The position numbers and the translations under genes were made by a program. DNA of 64,000 nt. Source: Bacillota bacterium (GTDB lineage Bacteria > Bacillota > Clostridia > Tissierellales > Peptoniphilaceae). Under the pieces are notes generated by a model. It was not told the DNA's origin. It was given only the letters and a program-made list of their open reading frames with translations, and ran no database searches. Shown one piece after another: positions 1 to 7,472 of this stretch. Location of the stretch: contig JAEZWM010000049.1 in NCBI GenBank assembly GCA_023443025.1, forward strand, positions 1 through 64,000. The letters are read 5' to 3'. Each line of letters opens with the position of its first letter. The first letter of the stretch is position 1.

Positions 1-1
1 G

Positions 2-790
2 ATACCGCCAACAAGAAATGTGAAGGTAGAGAAAGAATGGTTAGGTAGTGACGGAAAAGCTATGAAAGCTCCAGTAAAATCCATTGAAGTAGAACTTTAC
101 AAAGATGGAGAAGCTACAGGTAAGAAAGAGACTCTAAATGCGGACAATGATTGGAAAGCTACTTTTAAAGATTTACCACAAACAAGTGATTTAGATGGTA
201 AATTAGTAAGTTACACTATCAAGGAAGTTGGTGCAGTAGATAATGAGATTAAGTTTTTTGAAAACTTATATAAGGTGTCTATTACAGGGTCGATGAAAAC
301 TGGTTTTAAAATCACTAATCAAAGACAAGACACACCGAATAATCCTAACAATCCAACTGAACCAGAAAAAGAAACTAAGCCTGATAAAATTGATATATCA
401 GGATATAAAACTTGGGAAGACAATAACAATAAAGAAGGAAGAAGACCAGATCAAATTATCATACGTTTATATGCCGATGGCATAGAAGTTGATAAAAAGA
501 TTGTAACTGAATCTAACGGTTGGAAATGGACTTTTGAAAATCTAGATATGGATAATAAGGGTAAAGAAATTAAATATACCATATCTGAAGATAAGGTAGA
601 AGGTTACACAAGCAAGGTTGACGGCTATAATGTGACAAACAAGATTGTTCCAAAAATTATCTATGATTTACAAAAACAAATACCTAAAACAGGTATTATG
701 AGAACCATCAATTATATACCATTATTTGGATTAGCTTTATTCTTGTTGCTAGCAAGAAAAATTGAAAAAAAGAAAAAAGCAGATAGATAG
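2..790 (+). CDS. CnaB-domain surface adhesin, C-terminal part
   Basis: The reading frame is open to the left edge, so this is the C-terminal end of a larger surface protein; the GTG at 20 is internal. Two Cna B-type (prealbumin-like) domains follow one another, each with a Lys near its start (EKEW, GYKTW), a Glu in a YTI.E strand and an Asn in the last strand (ITN, VTN). This is the usual isopeptide-bond triad. A Pro/Asn/Thr/Glu linker separates the domains. The end is a sorting signal: IPKTG, a hydrophobic segment, then a KIEKKKK tail. It is therefore anchored to peptidoglycan by a sortase, plausibly the class B sortase next door. It could be a pilin or a collagen-binding-type adhesin. Presence as mobile-element cargo is inferred from the neighbours. 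Confidence 0.88.
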   Translation: MPPTRNVKVEKEWLGSDGKAMKAPVKSIEVELYKDGEATGKKETLNADNDWKATFKDLPQTSDLDGKLVSYTIKEVGAVDNEIKFFENLYKVSITGSMKTGFKITNQRQDTPNNPNNPTEPEKETKPDKIDISGYKTWEDNNNKEGRRPDQIIIRLYADGIEVDKKIVTESNGWKWTFENLDMDNKGKEIKYTISEDKVEGYTSKVDGYNVTNKIVPKIIYDLQKQIPKTGIMRTINYIPLFGLALFLLLARKIEKKKKADR

Positions 791-810
791 AAGAAGTATA
801 CTATAACTAG

Positions 811-850
811 AAAAACAGCTGACCATAATATTAATGGGCAGCTGTTTTTA
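811..850 (+). terminator. terminator after adhesin gene
   Basis: Stem AAAAACAGCTG pairs with CAGCTGTTTTT across a short AT-rich loop, with a T-run on the 3' side and an A-run on the 5' side, so it could work on both strands. It separates the adhesin from the sortase, so the sortase may need its own promoter or read-through. Confidence 0.75.
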
Positions 851-867
851 TAAAAAAGGATGATGAA

Positions 868-1662
868 ATGAAAGCAAGGAAGAAAAAGGTTATTCTTATA
901 TGCTTAATATTACTGATAACTTGTTTTTCATATTATCAATGGAGCAAACCGTCGGATATAAATAAAAAGGTTTTAGAAAAAATTACAGAAACGGAGAAAA
1001 CGGAAGAAGAGGTAGAACAAGCAAAAATAAGAATAAAAGAGATTGATAAGCCAAAAGAAGCTTACAAACAAAAAGAAATAAATAGATTAAAAGAGATAAA
1101 TCCAGATGTATTAGGAGTTTTAGACATTCCTAATACACAGATAAAATATCCTGTAGTACAAGGAAAAGACAATGAATTTTATTTAAAACATAATATAAAG
1201 AAGGAGTATGATATTAATGGATCTATTTTCATGGATTACGAAAACGACTATTTGCAGTCAGATAATCTCATTCTTTATGGGCACAATATGTTAAATGGAA
1301 CAATGTTTTCAGACTTGGGCAAGTATAAAGATAAGACCTATATGAAAGAAAATAGAGACATTTTTTTATATCTTGATGACAAAAAAGAGTATTATCAAGT
1401 AATTGGATCCATGATACTAAATCTCTATACTGAAAATAAAATCTTTAACTTTAATAGTTATGTAAACTTTGATGAATACTATGGTGCAAAGGATTATTTT
1501 CAAGATATTAAGAAAGAGGCAAATAACTTATTAGTCGATCAAGTAGAAGAAGACACACAATTTTTAACCCTTTCTACTTGTAGTTATGAAACAGATGATG
1601 CAAGATTCGTTCTTTTTGCCACTAAAGTAGATTTAGAGGGTGAGAATCAAAAAGAAGAATAG
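868..1662 (+). CDS. class B sortase
   Basis: A 264-residue membrane-anchored transpeptidase. The N-terminus is lysine-rich followed by one hydrophobic segment (about residues 8-24), then a charged coiled region, then the sortase barrel. The catalytic residues are visible: His139 in YGHNM, Cys238 in LSTCSY and Arg246 in DARFVLF; LSTC is followed by SYE as in class B enzymes. It cleaves a sorting motif and joins the protein to peptidoglycan or to another pilin. The natural client is likely the adjacent IPKTG adhesin (inferred). AAGGATGA precedes the ATG at a good distance. Class B sortases also occur in conjugative elements, which fits the integrative-element genes downstream. Confidence 0.92.
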   Translation: MKARKKKVILICLILLITCFSYYQWSKPSDINKKVLEKITETEKTEEEVEQAKIRIKEIDKPKEAYKQKEINRLKEINPDVLGVLDIPNTQIKYPVVQGKDNEFYLKHNIKKEYDINGSIFMDYENDYLQSDNLILYGHNMLNGTMFSDLGKYKDKTYMKENRDIFLYLDDKKEYYQVIGSMILNLYTENKIFNFNSYVNFDEYYGAKDYFQDIKKEANNLLVDQVEEDTQFLTLSTCSYETDDARFVLFATKVDLEGENQKEE

Positions 1663-1888
1663 GGTTTTTAACAAAAGAATTTTTATTCACTTTAATATCG
1701 GGATTTACAACTATCACGAAAAAGAAACAATGCAATCTATTAGCCAAAATATAGTCAATGGTCTATCAAAGAAATTAATAGTAGATACTAGAAAAAAAGA
1801 TATTGACAACTATTACTATAGTCAATGCACTTAAAGAGATAATTAAAAAAAAGCAGAGCTAGATTTTCTATCTAGCTCTGCTTTTTTT
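1640..1888 (+). pseudogene. frameshifted gene remnant after sortase
   Basis: A 64-codon reading frame overlaps the sortase end and stops at 1834. One base out of frame, from about 1803, the DNA reads LTTITIVNALKEIIKKK and stops at 1858, which looks like a natural continuation of the first frame (SKKLIVDTRKKDI). No ribosome binding site fits the start. I do not recognise the parent protein. Probably the decayed tail of an element-borne gene. Confidence 0.35.
1846..1888 (+). terminator. strong bidirectional terminator
   Basis: GCAGAGCTAGA and TCTAGCTCTGC form a near-perfect 12-13 bp stem with a short TTTTCTA loop. It is flanked by an A-run on the left and seven Ts on the right. It closes the adhesin/sortase block. 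Confidence 0.85.
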
Positions 1889-2196
1889 ACCCTAAAACTT
1901 GTCAAATACTATGACTAAACTATAATATAGCATTGTGTAAACATAGCTGTCTGCCCAAGGTTCATGTAACAAATACTTACAGATTTCTCCCTTACAGTAG
2001 ATTTTAAATAAATCATATAAGTCACTTGCAATCCAATAATTGTGCAAAGAACTATAAGAGTAATGTGCAAAGAGCTATAAGAGTAGGAAGAGAAGTTTTA
2101 TATATTTAACTTTAGTGTAAAATCTTTGCAACCACAAATACTTTTTTAGGCGTAGTCTCTTTCATATTATCAATACATCTTATGAGTTGCTTCTAG
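1889..2196. other. gene-free stretch with a 23-bp tandem repeat
   Basis: No credible gene is seen on either strand. The only structure noticed is two adjacent 23-bp copies at 2041-2063 and 2064-2086 (TGTGCAAAGARCTATAAGAG core) that differ at two positions. Nothing else recognised. Confidence 0.6.
2041..2086. repeat. two-copy 23-bp tandem repeat
   Basis: Copies 2041-2063 and 2064-2086 share TGTGCAAAGA, then A or G, then CTATAAGAGTA, and differ at two positions. It lies in the gene-free space between the sortase block and the ImmA-like gene. It may be a replication slip, or a protein-binding or junction site of the integrative element. Confidence 0.7.
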
Positions 2197-2745
2197 CTAA
2201 AAATAGTCTTTACCTAATGGTTTATAAGCTTTTAAGAACTGGCAATCTGGTCTTTCAATATAGGTGTTATTTAGATTTAAAAGCTTAAGCTTGGCCATTT
2301 CTGATATTTTTAAGTTTAGCAAGTTAATATCTACCTCTAATTGATTAGCCAAGTCTCTATCATCATTAGCGTATTTAATTAAACGAAGAACTTCCTCATC
2401 GGGTATTAAGAGATGTGCTGCAAATATATTAGCTTCTATTTCATATTTGTTAGTAGGATTAAATATCTTACTTTCATGAAAACTGGCCCCGTCCTTACAA
2501 TAATCTCTATGGAGTTGATCATGGCCTAGTTCATGAGCGAGGACGGTCTTTTTTAAATGACCTATATTACACGGTATAAAGATAAATCGGTTTCTCATTA
2601 CCACCTTATACATACCTAGTAGAGACTTAGTGTCAGAGAAATACCTGATCTTTACATTTAGTTCTCTCGCTAGTTCTTCAGGGTTTCTTGTCTTATGTCT
2701 TTTTACTAGAGACTGAACCTTATCATATATCCATTTATTTGACAT
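2197..2745 (-). CDS. ImmA/IrrE-family metallopeptidase
   Basis: A 182-residue zinc peptidase. The HELGH metal site lies at residues 71-75, with a helical continuation ending HR, and a downstream Glu in YEIEANIFAAHLLIP (about 102-116) that is typical of the family. The AHLL.P segment is a signature of the ImmA/IrrE (COG2856) group. In known integrative elements such as ICEBs1, ImmA cleaves the adjacent ImmR repressor to induce excision. Here it lies 20 bp behind a Cro/CI-type repressor on the same strand, so the same anti-repressor role is a good inference. RBS AGGAG precedes ATG 2745. Confidence 0.9.
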   Translation of the reverse strand: MSNKWIYDKVQSLVKRHKTRNPEELARELNVKIRYFSDTKSLLGMYKVVMRNRFIFIPCNIGHLKKTVLAHELGHDQLHRDYCKDGASFHESKIFNPTNKYEIEANIFAAHLLIPDEEVLRLIKYANDDRDLANQLEVDINLLNLKISEMAKLKLLNLNNTYIERPDCQFLKAYKPLGKDYF

Positions 2746-2765
2746 AAATCCAGCTCCTTTTTTTA

Positions 2766-3161
2766 TTATTTTTTCTTACCATATTTCTTATTTTCTAGTT
2801 TTGCCTCCCAATAGGCTTCTTGAATAGCTTTAAACAATGCGTCTTTATCTTCTTCAGGTAACTCTCCACCTGCAAAAAGTCCAGTCATAGAAGATAGAAG
2901 CTTTTCAGCATCTTTTGCCCCATGATAGCCATACTTACTATTTGCACTTATAACAAAGCTAGACTCTTCTGTTAGAAGATAGTTAATATCAACATCAAAA
3001 TATTTTGCAATTTTTTCAAACATATCCATTCTTCTGGGTCTTGTTCCTTTGACCTCGTAGTTACTTATTGTTTTTAAACTTGTCCCAAGAGCTTCTGCTA
3101 ATTCTGTTTGGGTTAATCCTTTTTCTTCTCTTAATTGTTTTAGTTTTTTACCAAAACTCAT
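2766..3161 (-). CDS. Cro/CI-type (XRE) repressor of the element
   Basis: A 131-residue protein with an N-terminal helix-turn-helix: LKQLREEKGLTQTELAEALG, then TSLKTISNYEVKGTRPR (about residues 7-45). DINYLLTEE ends the DNA-binding domain. The C-terminus is a charged helical region (AIQEAYWEAKLENKKYGKKK) that probably dimerises or is the target of the ImmA-like peptidase. AGGAGG sits well before the ATG. It is divergent from a consensus sigma-A promoter at 3218-3246 flanked by inverted AGTAGTYTAA boxes, so it probably silences rightward transcription of the element (ImmR-like role, inferred). Confidence 0.9.
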   Translation of the reverse strand: MSFGKKLKQLREEKGLTQTELAEALGTSLKTISNYEVKGTRPRRMDMFEKIAKYFDVDINYLLTEESSFVISANSKYGYHGAKDAEKLLSSMTGLFAGGELPEEDKDALFKAIQEAYWEAKLENKKYGKKK

Positions 3162-3538
3162 TTTTACAGCCTCCTAAACTATTAGTAGTCTAAATTCTAA
3201 TTATTCTTTTTTATCTATTGACATTGGAAGTTTAAATATATATAATATCCATAAATAGCAATTAAACTACTCATATTATAAACCTAAGTACCGATAAATG
3301 TCAAGAATTATTAGTGGGTGGTAAAAAACTGCAAGTATTAATTTAAGCTTTATTTTGGATTTTTTAAAAATAAAGGGAATTATATTTTGATATTGGGAAA
3401 GAAAAATAAATGAAGACTTTCTTAAATGGTAATAATTAGTAGATAAATAACTGAAGCAGAAAGAGAATGAACAATAAGGAGTATCTTTAAAATGAATTAT
3501 ATTATAGGTTAATATTTTTGGAAAGAAAGGTGGTTTAA
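3162..3538. other. divergent control region and leader without long genes
   Basis: This 377-bp region lies between the repressor and the rightward genes. It holds a consensus promoter (see separate entry), flanking inverted boxes and a roughly 290-nt leader. The leader contains only very short ORFs, for example a ten-codon-scale frame starting near 3409 and others ending within a few codons. A 91-codon frame on the minus strand here has no ribosome binding site and atypical composition, so I do not accept it as a gene. Confidence 0.55.
3184..3271 (+). promoter_or_regulatory. consensus promoter with flanking repressor-box candidates
   Basis: TTGACA at 3218-3223, a 17-bp spacer and TATAAT at 3241-3246 form a perfect vegetative promoter reading away from the repressor. 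AGTAGTCTAAAT at 3184-3195 and its inverted counterpart ATTAAACTACT at 3261-3271 flank it symmetrically. These are candidate operators for the Cro/CI protein. The box assignment is inference from symmetry and position. Confidence 0.6.
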
Positions 3539-4051
3539 ATGGGATATTCAAAGAATATGAAAGAAATAGAAACTCTTTGCAAAAGTTTAGGGTTAGATAA
3601 GGATAATGTTTGGCATAAGACTAAAGCTCTTTTAACTATTTATAGAAAAGTTGTTTGGTCGATACATCAAAAAGTAGATGACATGGCAATGGAAGATATT
3701 GTAACTTACGGAAGAAAATTAGATACTGCGTTGGAGTATCTATATGATTTTGCTCCAACAGAAAAGAGAAATGATTTTGAATATCAAGTGAATTATTTAT
3801 TTGAAACCAAATGGCTTATTGATTTAATAGATAAATCTCTTATCCAATTAAAAAGATATCCTGATCAAGGAGATCTTTATTATTTAATTATTAAAAATGC
3901 GTACTTAAATGAAAAAAAGATTCCAGATATTGATGTTATGCAGATTGTATCTTTAGAAAAAACAGTTTATTATCAACGAAAAAAAGAAGCTATATATTTA
4001 GTGGGAATAGCTCTATGGGGTTATGCAATACCAGAAATAAAAACGAAATAA
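3539..4051 (+). CDS. ArpU/RinA-like element protein (putative)
   Basis: A 170-residue, mostly helical, charged protein with no signal peptide. The C-terminal third (about 105-160) has the layout of phage ArpU/RinA late-transcription regulators: a Tyr-rich helix, then VSLEKTVYYQRKKEAIYLVGIALWG, resembling the tyyr.rkeA recognition helix of that group. GAAAGGTGGT precedes the ATG. The DNA just after the stop contains two TTGAACTT motifs, reminiscent of the control DNA that follows such genes in prophages. It may activate transfer or packaging genes now missing. Assignment is by remembered family pattern only; it could be an unrelated element protein. Confidence 0.5.
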   Translation: MGYSKNMKEIETLCKSLGLDKDNVWHKTKALLTIYRKVVWSIHQKVDDMAMEDIVTYGRKLDTALEYLYDFAPTEKRNDFEYQVNYLFETKWLIDLIDKSLIQLKRYPDQGDLYYLIIKNAYLNEKKIPDIDVMQIVSLEKTVYYQRKKEAIYLVGIALWGYAIPEIKTK

Positions 4052-4211
4052 AACTCTTAGGTAGCATTGGTTAGAATTTAAAACGCCAACTACTTTTGAA
4101 CTTATATTGAACTTTTGTACGGATAATGATAGGAAGACAAGTGAATACCAACCATGATATATTTTGTATAGTGGAGAAGTTTGAACTCTAACTACTAAAA
4201 TATTCTGGCAG

Positions 4212-4249
4212 AGACCTAGTCGATTAAAAATCGATTGGGTCTTTTTTTA
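4212..4249 (+). terminator. rho-independent terminator upstream of sigma-like gene
   Basis: AGACCTAGTCGAT pairs with ATCGATTGGGTCT (13 bp, two G-T pairs) around an A-rich loop, followed by seven Ts. It ends transcription from the ArpU-like gene before the sequestered sigma gene. Confidence 0.85.
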
Positions 4250-4286
4250 TGCATAAAAAGGAGGAGTTATGGTTAGTATTCGCAGC

Positions 4287-4332
4287 CCTCCTTATTTGCT
4301 ATTAGTTGATATATGAATAGCAAATAAGGAGG
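4287..4332 (+). promoter_or_regulatory. perfect hairpin burying the RBS of the sigma-like gene
   Basis: CCTCCTTATTTGCTATT (4287-4303) is exactly complementary to AATAGCAAATAAGGAGG (4316-4332), with a 12-nt loop. The right arm contains the GGAGG ribosome binding site, and the start ATG is at 4338. In RNA the whole Shine-Dalgarno sequence would be paired. There is no T-run, so it is not a terminator. A transcript starting inside the loop or right arm, or an RNA-opening factor, would be needed for translation. Confidence 0.85.
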
Positions 4333-4337
4333 AAGAA

Positions 4338-4748
4338 ATGAGTAAAAAATATTTTATATTTATTGATGGAAAGAAAGTTTATGTAAGTGAAGAAGTTTAT
4401 AAGGGATATTGGCAAATTACAAATCGTGAGAACTATTTAGAGCAGGTGGATCGTAAAAACCACTTGCTCTTTTTTTCTTCTTACGATAAGGATGGAAATT
4501 TTGTAGATAACTTAAGAGATGACAAGATAGATGTAGAAAAAATTGTGGAAACCAAACTTTTAATTGACAGAGTACGTCAGGCGCTTGAGGCGTTGAATAT
4601 TGAAGAAAGAGAGTTAATTGAAAGCTTGTATTTCGAAGAAGAGTCAATCCGTTCACTAGCGAGAAGACTAAATACCTCTCATACATCAGTTATAAGAATG
4701 AGAAACTCAGTCTTTAAGAAATTGAAAGGATTACTAGAAGATTTATAA
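4338..4748 (+). CDS. sigma-70-like region 4 protein of an integrative element
   Basis: A 136-residue protein. The C-terminal half is a sigma region 4 helix-turn-helix: LNIEERELIESLYFEEESIRSLARRLNTSHTSVIRMRNSVFKKLKGLL (about 87-134). The N-terminal half (FIDGKKVYVSEEVYKGYW...DRKNHLLFFSS) is typical of small sigma-like proteins encoded beside recombinases in Gram-positive conjugative elements (ORF7 of the Tn916 group is the known type case). There is no region 2, so it is probably an accessory regulator rather than a complete sigma factor. Its ribosome binding site is sequestered (see 4287-4332), implying tight translational control. Confidence 0.78.
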   Translation: MSKKYFIFIDGKKVYVSEEVYKGYWQITNRENYLEQVDRKNHLLFFSSYDKDGNFVDNLRDDKIDVEKIVETKLLIDRVRQALEALNIEERELIESLYFEEESIRSLARRLNTSHTSVIRMRNSVFKKLKGLLEDL

Positions 4749-4755
4749 AAATTAA

Positions 4756-4785
4756 GGAGCAAGTATAAAACTTGCTCCTTTTTTT
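4756..4785 (+). terminator. terminator after sigma-like gene
   Basis: GGAGCAAGT and ACTTGCTCC form a 9-bp stem with a five-base loop followed by seven Ts, directly after the sigma-like stop codon. Confidence 0.9.
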
Positions 4786-5194
4786 AATATAACCGTTCCA
4801 ACAGAATCAAAAATTCACTTTAAAGATGTAGGACATTTTAAAGAGCGACATTTATTAGGGAAAAACCTACTAATTGAACCTTGAAAACTGAATAGACCAA
4901 TACGAGACTTTGTCCACTTAAGGAGCATGAAGATAAATACGCCAAGACTTTTCTGCTGAATTAAAAGATGGTTTAAATGAGTACTGCAAATGCAAGGATA
5001 AAAGAAAAAGAGCGATAAATATGAGTCTTCAATTAAGGGACTGGAAAACCTTAAGCAATGAATTAAGTGGTTATAATGATACTTCTAAAGTTGAAGCCGG
5101 CTCGTCTAGAACAGGGGCGGAGGTGAGATTCCTATGTTGCAGATCCGCTGCACTCGTAAATGTCAAAAAACTTAATCTTACATAGGAGGTCAAT
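4786..5194 (+). other. unexplained non-coding region upstream of SHOCT-like ORF
   Basis: This 409-bp stretch has no convincing gene. A stop-free frame from about 4934 to its TAG at 5183-5185 has no start or ribosome binding site at its head. Visible features are CCTTGAAAACTGAATA (around 4879-4894), a GC-richer block at 5091-5157 unlike its AT-rich surroundings, GCAG/CTGC in a small hairpin at 5138-5150, and CCTATGT (5131-5137) complementary to ACATAGG (5180-5186), the latter overlapping the ribosome binding site of the next ORF. This looks like structured RNA or an element control/origin region. Inference only. Confidence 0.5.
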
Positions 5195-5344
5195 ATGAAA
5201 ACAATACAAATTTATAGCATTAGAATAGCTATGCTATGTAGACTTTATGAACTTAACTTAATTAGTGATAAAGAATACATAAAAATAAAAAGAAGATTAG
5301 AAAAAGATTCTAAAAAAGTAGATAGAAAACAATCTGTACTGTGA
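5195..5344 (+). CDS. tiny SHOCT-like protein upstream of recombinase
   Basis: A 49-codon ORF with an excellent TAGGAGGT ribosome binding site. The protein has a short N-terminal strand (MKTIQIYSIR), then RLYELNLISDKEYIKIKRRLEKD. That matches the SHOCT pattern (a short C-terminal oligomerisation helix pair with L..L...G.I...EY...K.+L). Such small ORFs commonly precede large serine recombinases in Firmicute elements. It ends 44 bp before the recombinase start, so the two are probably co-transcribed. Its role is unknown; a recombination directionality or accessory function is possible. Confidence 0.65.
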   Translation: MKTIQIYSIRIAMLCRLYELNLISDKEYIKIKRRLEKDSKKVDRKQSVL

Positions 5345-5388
5345 TATAATAACACTGTAGAAAGATACAAAGTGGGAAGGAGGTAAAA

Positions 5389-7191
5389 ATGAAGAATAAA
5401 GTAAAAGTAATTAAAGCTTCAAATACAGGAGCAAGAAATAGAAATGTGTTGCATTTAGATTTAAAACGAGTTGCCGCATATTGTAGAGTCAGCACAGACA
5501 ATAAAGATCAACTTGATTCATATAACTCACAAGTTGATTATTATACAAGATTAATAAACAATAATAAAGAATGGACTCTAGCAGGGATATATGCAGATGA
5601 AGCAACAACAGGAACAACTGCAACTAAAAGAGCTGATTTCATGAGACTAATCAGTGATTGTCAAAATGGAGACATAGATATGATAATAACAAAATCTATA
5701 TCTAGATTCGCTAGAAATACATTAGATACTTTAAAGTATGTAAGGCTTTTAAAAGAAAATAATGTTGGAGTAGTATTTGAAGAAGAGAATATAGATACTT
5801 TAACTATGGATGGAGAGCTATTGTTAACGATATTAAGTTCAGTAGCTCAACAAGAAGTAGAAAATACCTCAGCCCATGTGAAAAAAGGACTGAAAATGAA
5901 AATGGAAAAAGGAGAGCTCATTGGGTTTCAAGGTTGCCTTGGATATGATTATGACTCTTCAACAAAAAGTATATCTATAAATGAAGAAGAAGCTAAAATT
6001 GTTAAATATATATTTAAAAGATATTTAGAAGGATATGGTGGATCAGTTATAGGTAGAGAATTAGAAGAACAAGGGTATCTTACTCCTAGAGGTAAAACAA
6101 AATGGTCCGATACTACAGTGTTAGGAATAATTAAAAATGAAAAGTATATTGGAGATATATTAATGGGTAAGACTTTCACAGTTGATCCCATCACAAAAAG
6201 AAGATTAGCAAATTTTGGAGAATCTGATAAGTATCATATTGAAAATCATCATGAGCCAATTATTTCAAAAGAAGATTTTGAAAAGGCACAAGAAATCAGA
6301 TTGAGAAGAGCACAAAATAGAAATACGATTGCTAACAAAGAAAGAAAAAGAGAAAAACTTTCAAGACAATATGCTTTTTCAAGTATGTTAGAATGTGGAT
6401 TTTGTGGTGAAATTCTTTCGAGAAGGACTTGGCACTCTAGTTCAATATATAAAAAGATTAACTGGCAGTGTGTAAAGTCAACTAAAAAAGGTAAAAAATA
6501 TTGTCCTCACTCAAAAGGAGTTCAAGAATCAGCAATAGAAAAAGCTTTTGTAGAGAGTTATAGACAACTATGTCATGCAGATTCAACTGTAATAGATGAT
6601 TTCTTAAAAATCGTTGAAGAAGAGATAAATGACAATAGTTTATCTAAAGATTTGAAAAAGATAGAAAACGAATTAAATAGAATCATCAATCAAGAAAGAA
6701 AGCTAGTTAATCTTCACCTAGAAGAAAGTATAGATGAAGATATTTATACAAAAAAATATAAAAAACTATCAAAACAAAAAGAAGAAATACTTGATGAAAA
6801 GAAAATACTAGAATTGACAATTGAAGATGAAAATTCGATTAAGGAAAGATTAGACGAATTCAAAAAGGTATTAGAGAATAGAGATATTATAGAAGAATTT
6901 AACAGAACAGTTTTTGAAAGTATAGTTGATAAAGTTGTAGTGGGTCGAATTGACAAAGATGGAGAAATTAATCCGTATGACTTAACATTTTATTTCAAAA
7001 CAGGAGTCCATGATAGTCAAGATTCTAACAATTTTAAAGATAAAAGAAAGAATGCTAAAGAAAAAGATATTAATAAATTATGTTCCCATAACGATAACGA
7101 GGATAAAAAATTATGTTTCCAATCAAAAGACACCGCATGTCGAGACTGTGGTAGTACTACAAAGAACATAAGGGATAAGGTACTTTATTAA
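5389..7191 (+). CDS. large serine recombinase (integrase) of the element
   Basis: A 600-residue site-specific recombinase. The resolvase domain occupies about 26-175, with YCRVST (catalytic Ser35), the QL.SY..Q segment and ITKSISRFARNTLDTL (catalytic Arg cluster). The recombinase domain follows (about 190-300, LTPRGKTKWSDTTVLGIIKNEKYIG). Then comes a zinc ribbon with CGFC near 336-339 and a C..(CPH) pair near 364-376. A long coiled coil (about 415-490) precedes a final DNA-binding part. The last 60 residues are hydrophilic and low-complexity. Large serine integrases usually lie at one end of the element with the attachment site close by, so the right junction is probably within or just after 7100-7300. 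GGGAAGGAGG precedes the ATG. Confidence 0.95.
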   Translation: MKNKVKVIKASNTGARNRNVLHLDLKRVAAYCRVSTDNKDQLDSYNSQVDYYTRLINNNKEWTLAGIYADEATTGTTATKRADFMRLISDCQNGDIDMIITKSISRFARNTLDTLKYVRLLKENNVGVVFEEENIDTLTMDGELLLTILSSVAQQEVENTSAHVKKGLKMKMEKGELIGFQGCLGYDYDSSTKSISINEEEAKIVKYIFKRYLEGYGGSVIGRELEEQGYLTPRGKTKWSDTTVLGIIKNEKYIGDILMGKTFTVDPITKRRLANFGESDKYHIENHHEPIISKEDFEKAQEIRLRRAQNRNTIANKERKREKLSRQYAFSSMLECGFCGEILSRRTWHSSSIYKKINWQCVKSTKKGKKYCPHSKGVQESAIEKAFVESYRQLCHADSTVIDDFLKIVEEEINDNSLSKDLKKIENELNRIINQERKLVNLHLEESIDEDIYTKKYKKLSKQKEEILDEKKILELTIEDENSIKERLDEFKKVLENRDIIEEFNRTVFESIVDKVVVGRIDKDGEINPYDLTFYFKTGVHDSQDSNNFKDKRKNAKEKDINKLCSHNDNEDKKLCFQSKDTACRDCGSTTKNIRDKVLY

Positions 7192-7472
7192 AGCATATTT
7201 TATAGCGTTTGTCTTCAATTGATATATGATTATAACATTCTCAATTGTATTAAATGGCATTTTCTAATTTGAACAATTATATTCGAAATATAGGTCAAAA
7301 ATACAATATAAAATTTGTAACAGTGAAAATATAAGAATCTAAATATCGTAATTAAGCGATTAAACTTTTGTTAACAGGGTAAATATTTCTAAAACTATTT
7401 ATCAATAGGAAATTTAAAGAGTAAATAGTATTATTTATTAAAATTAAATGAATAGTTAAAGGAGATAAAATA

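Noticed and set aside
3276..3551. 91-codon minus-strand frame in the element control region
   Set aside because: No ribosome binding site, Phe/Ile/Ser-rich shadow-like composition, and it overlaps the start of the plus-strand gene.
4879..4894. CCTTGAAAACTGAATA resembling the 16S-23S spacer box
   Set aside because: No rRNA or tRNA gene is near; kept only as a motif inside an unexplained region.
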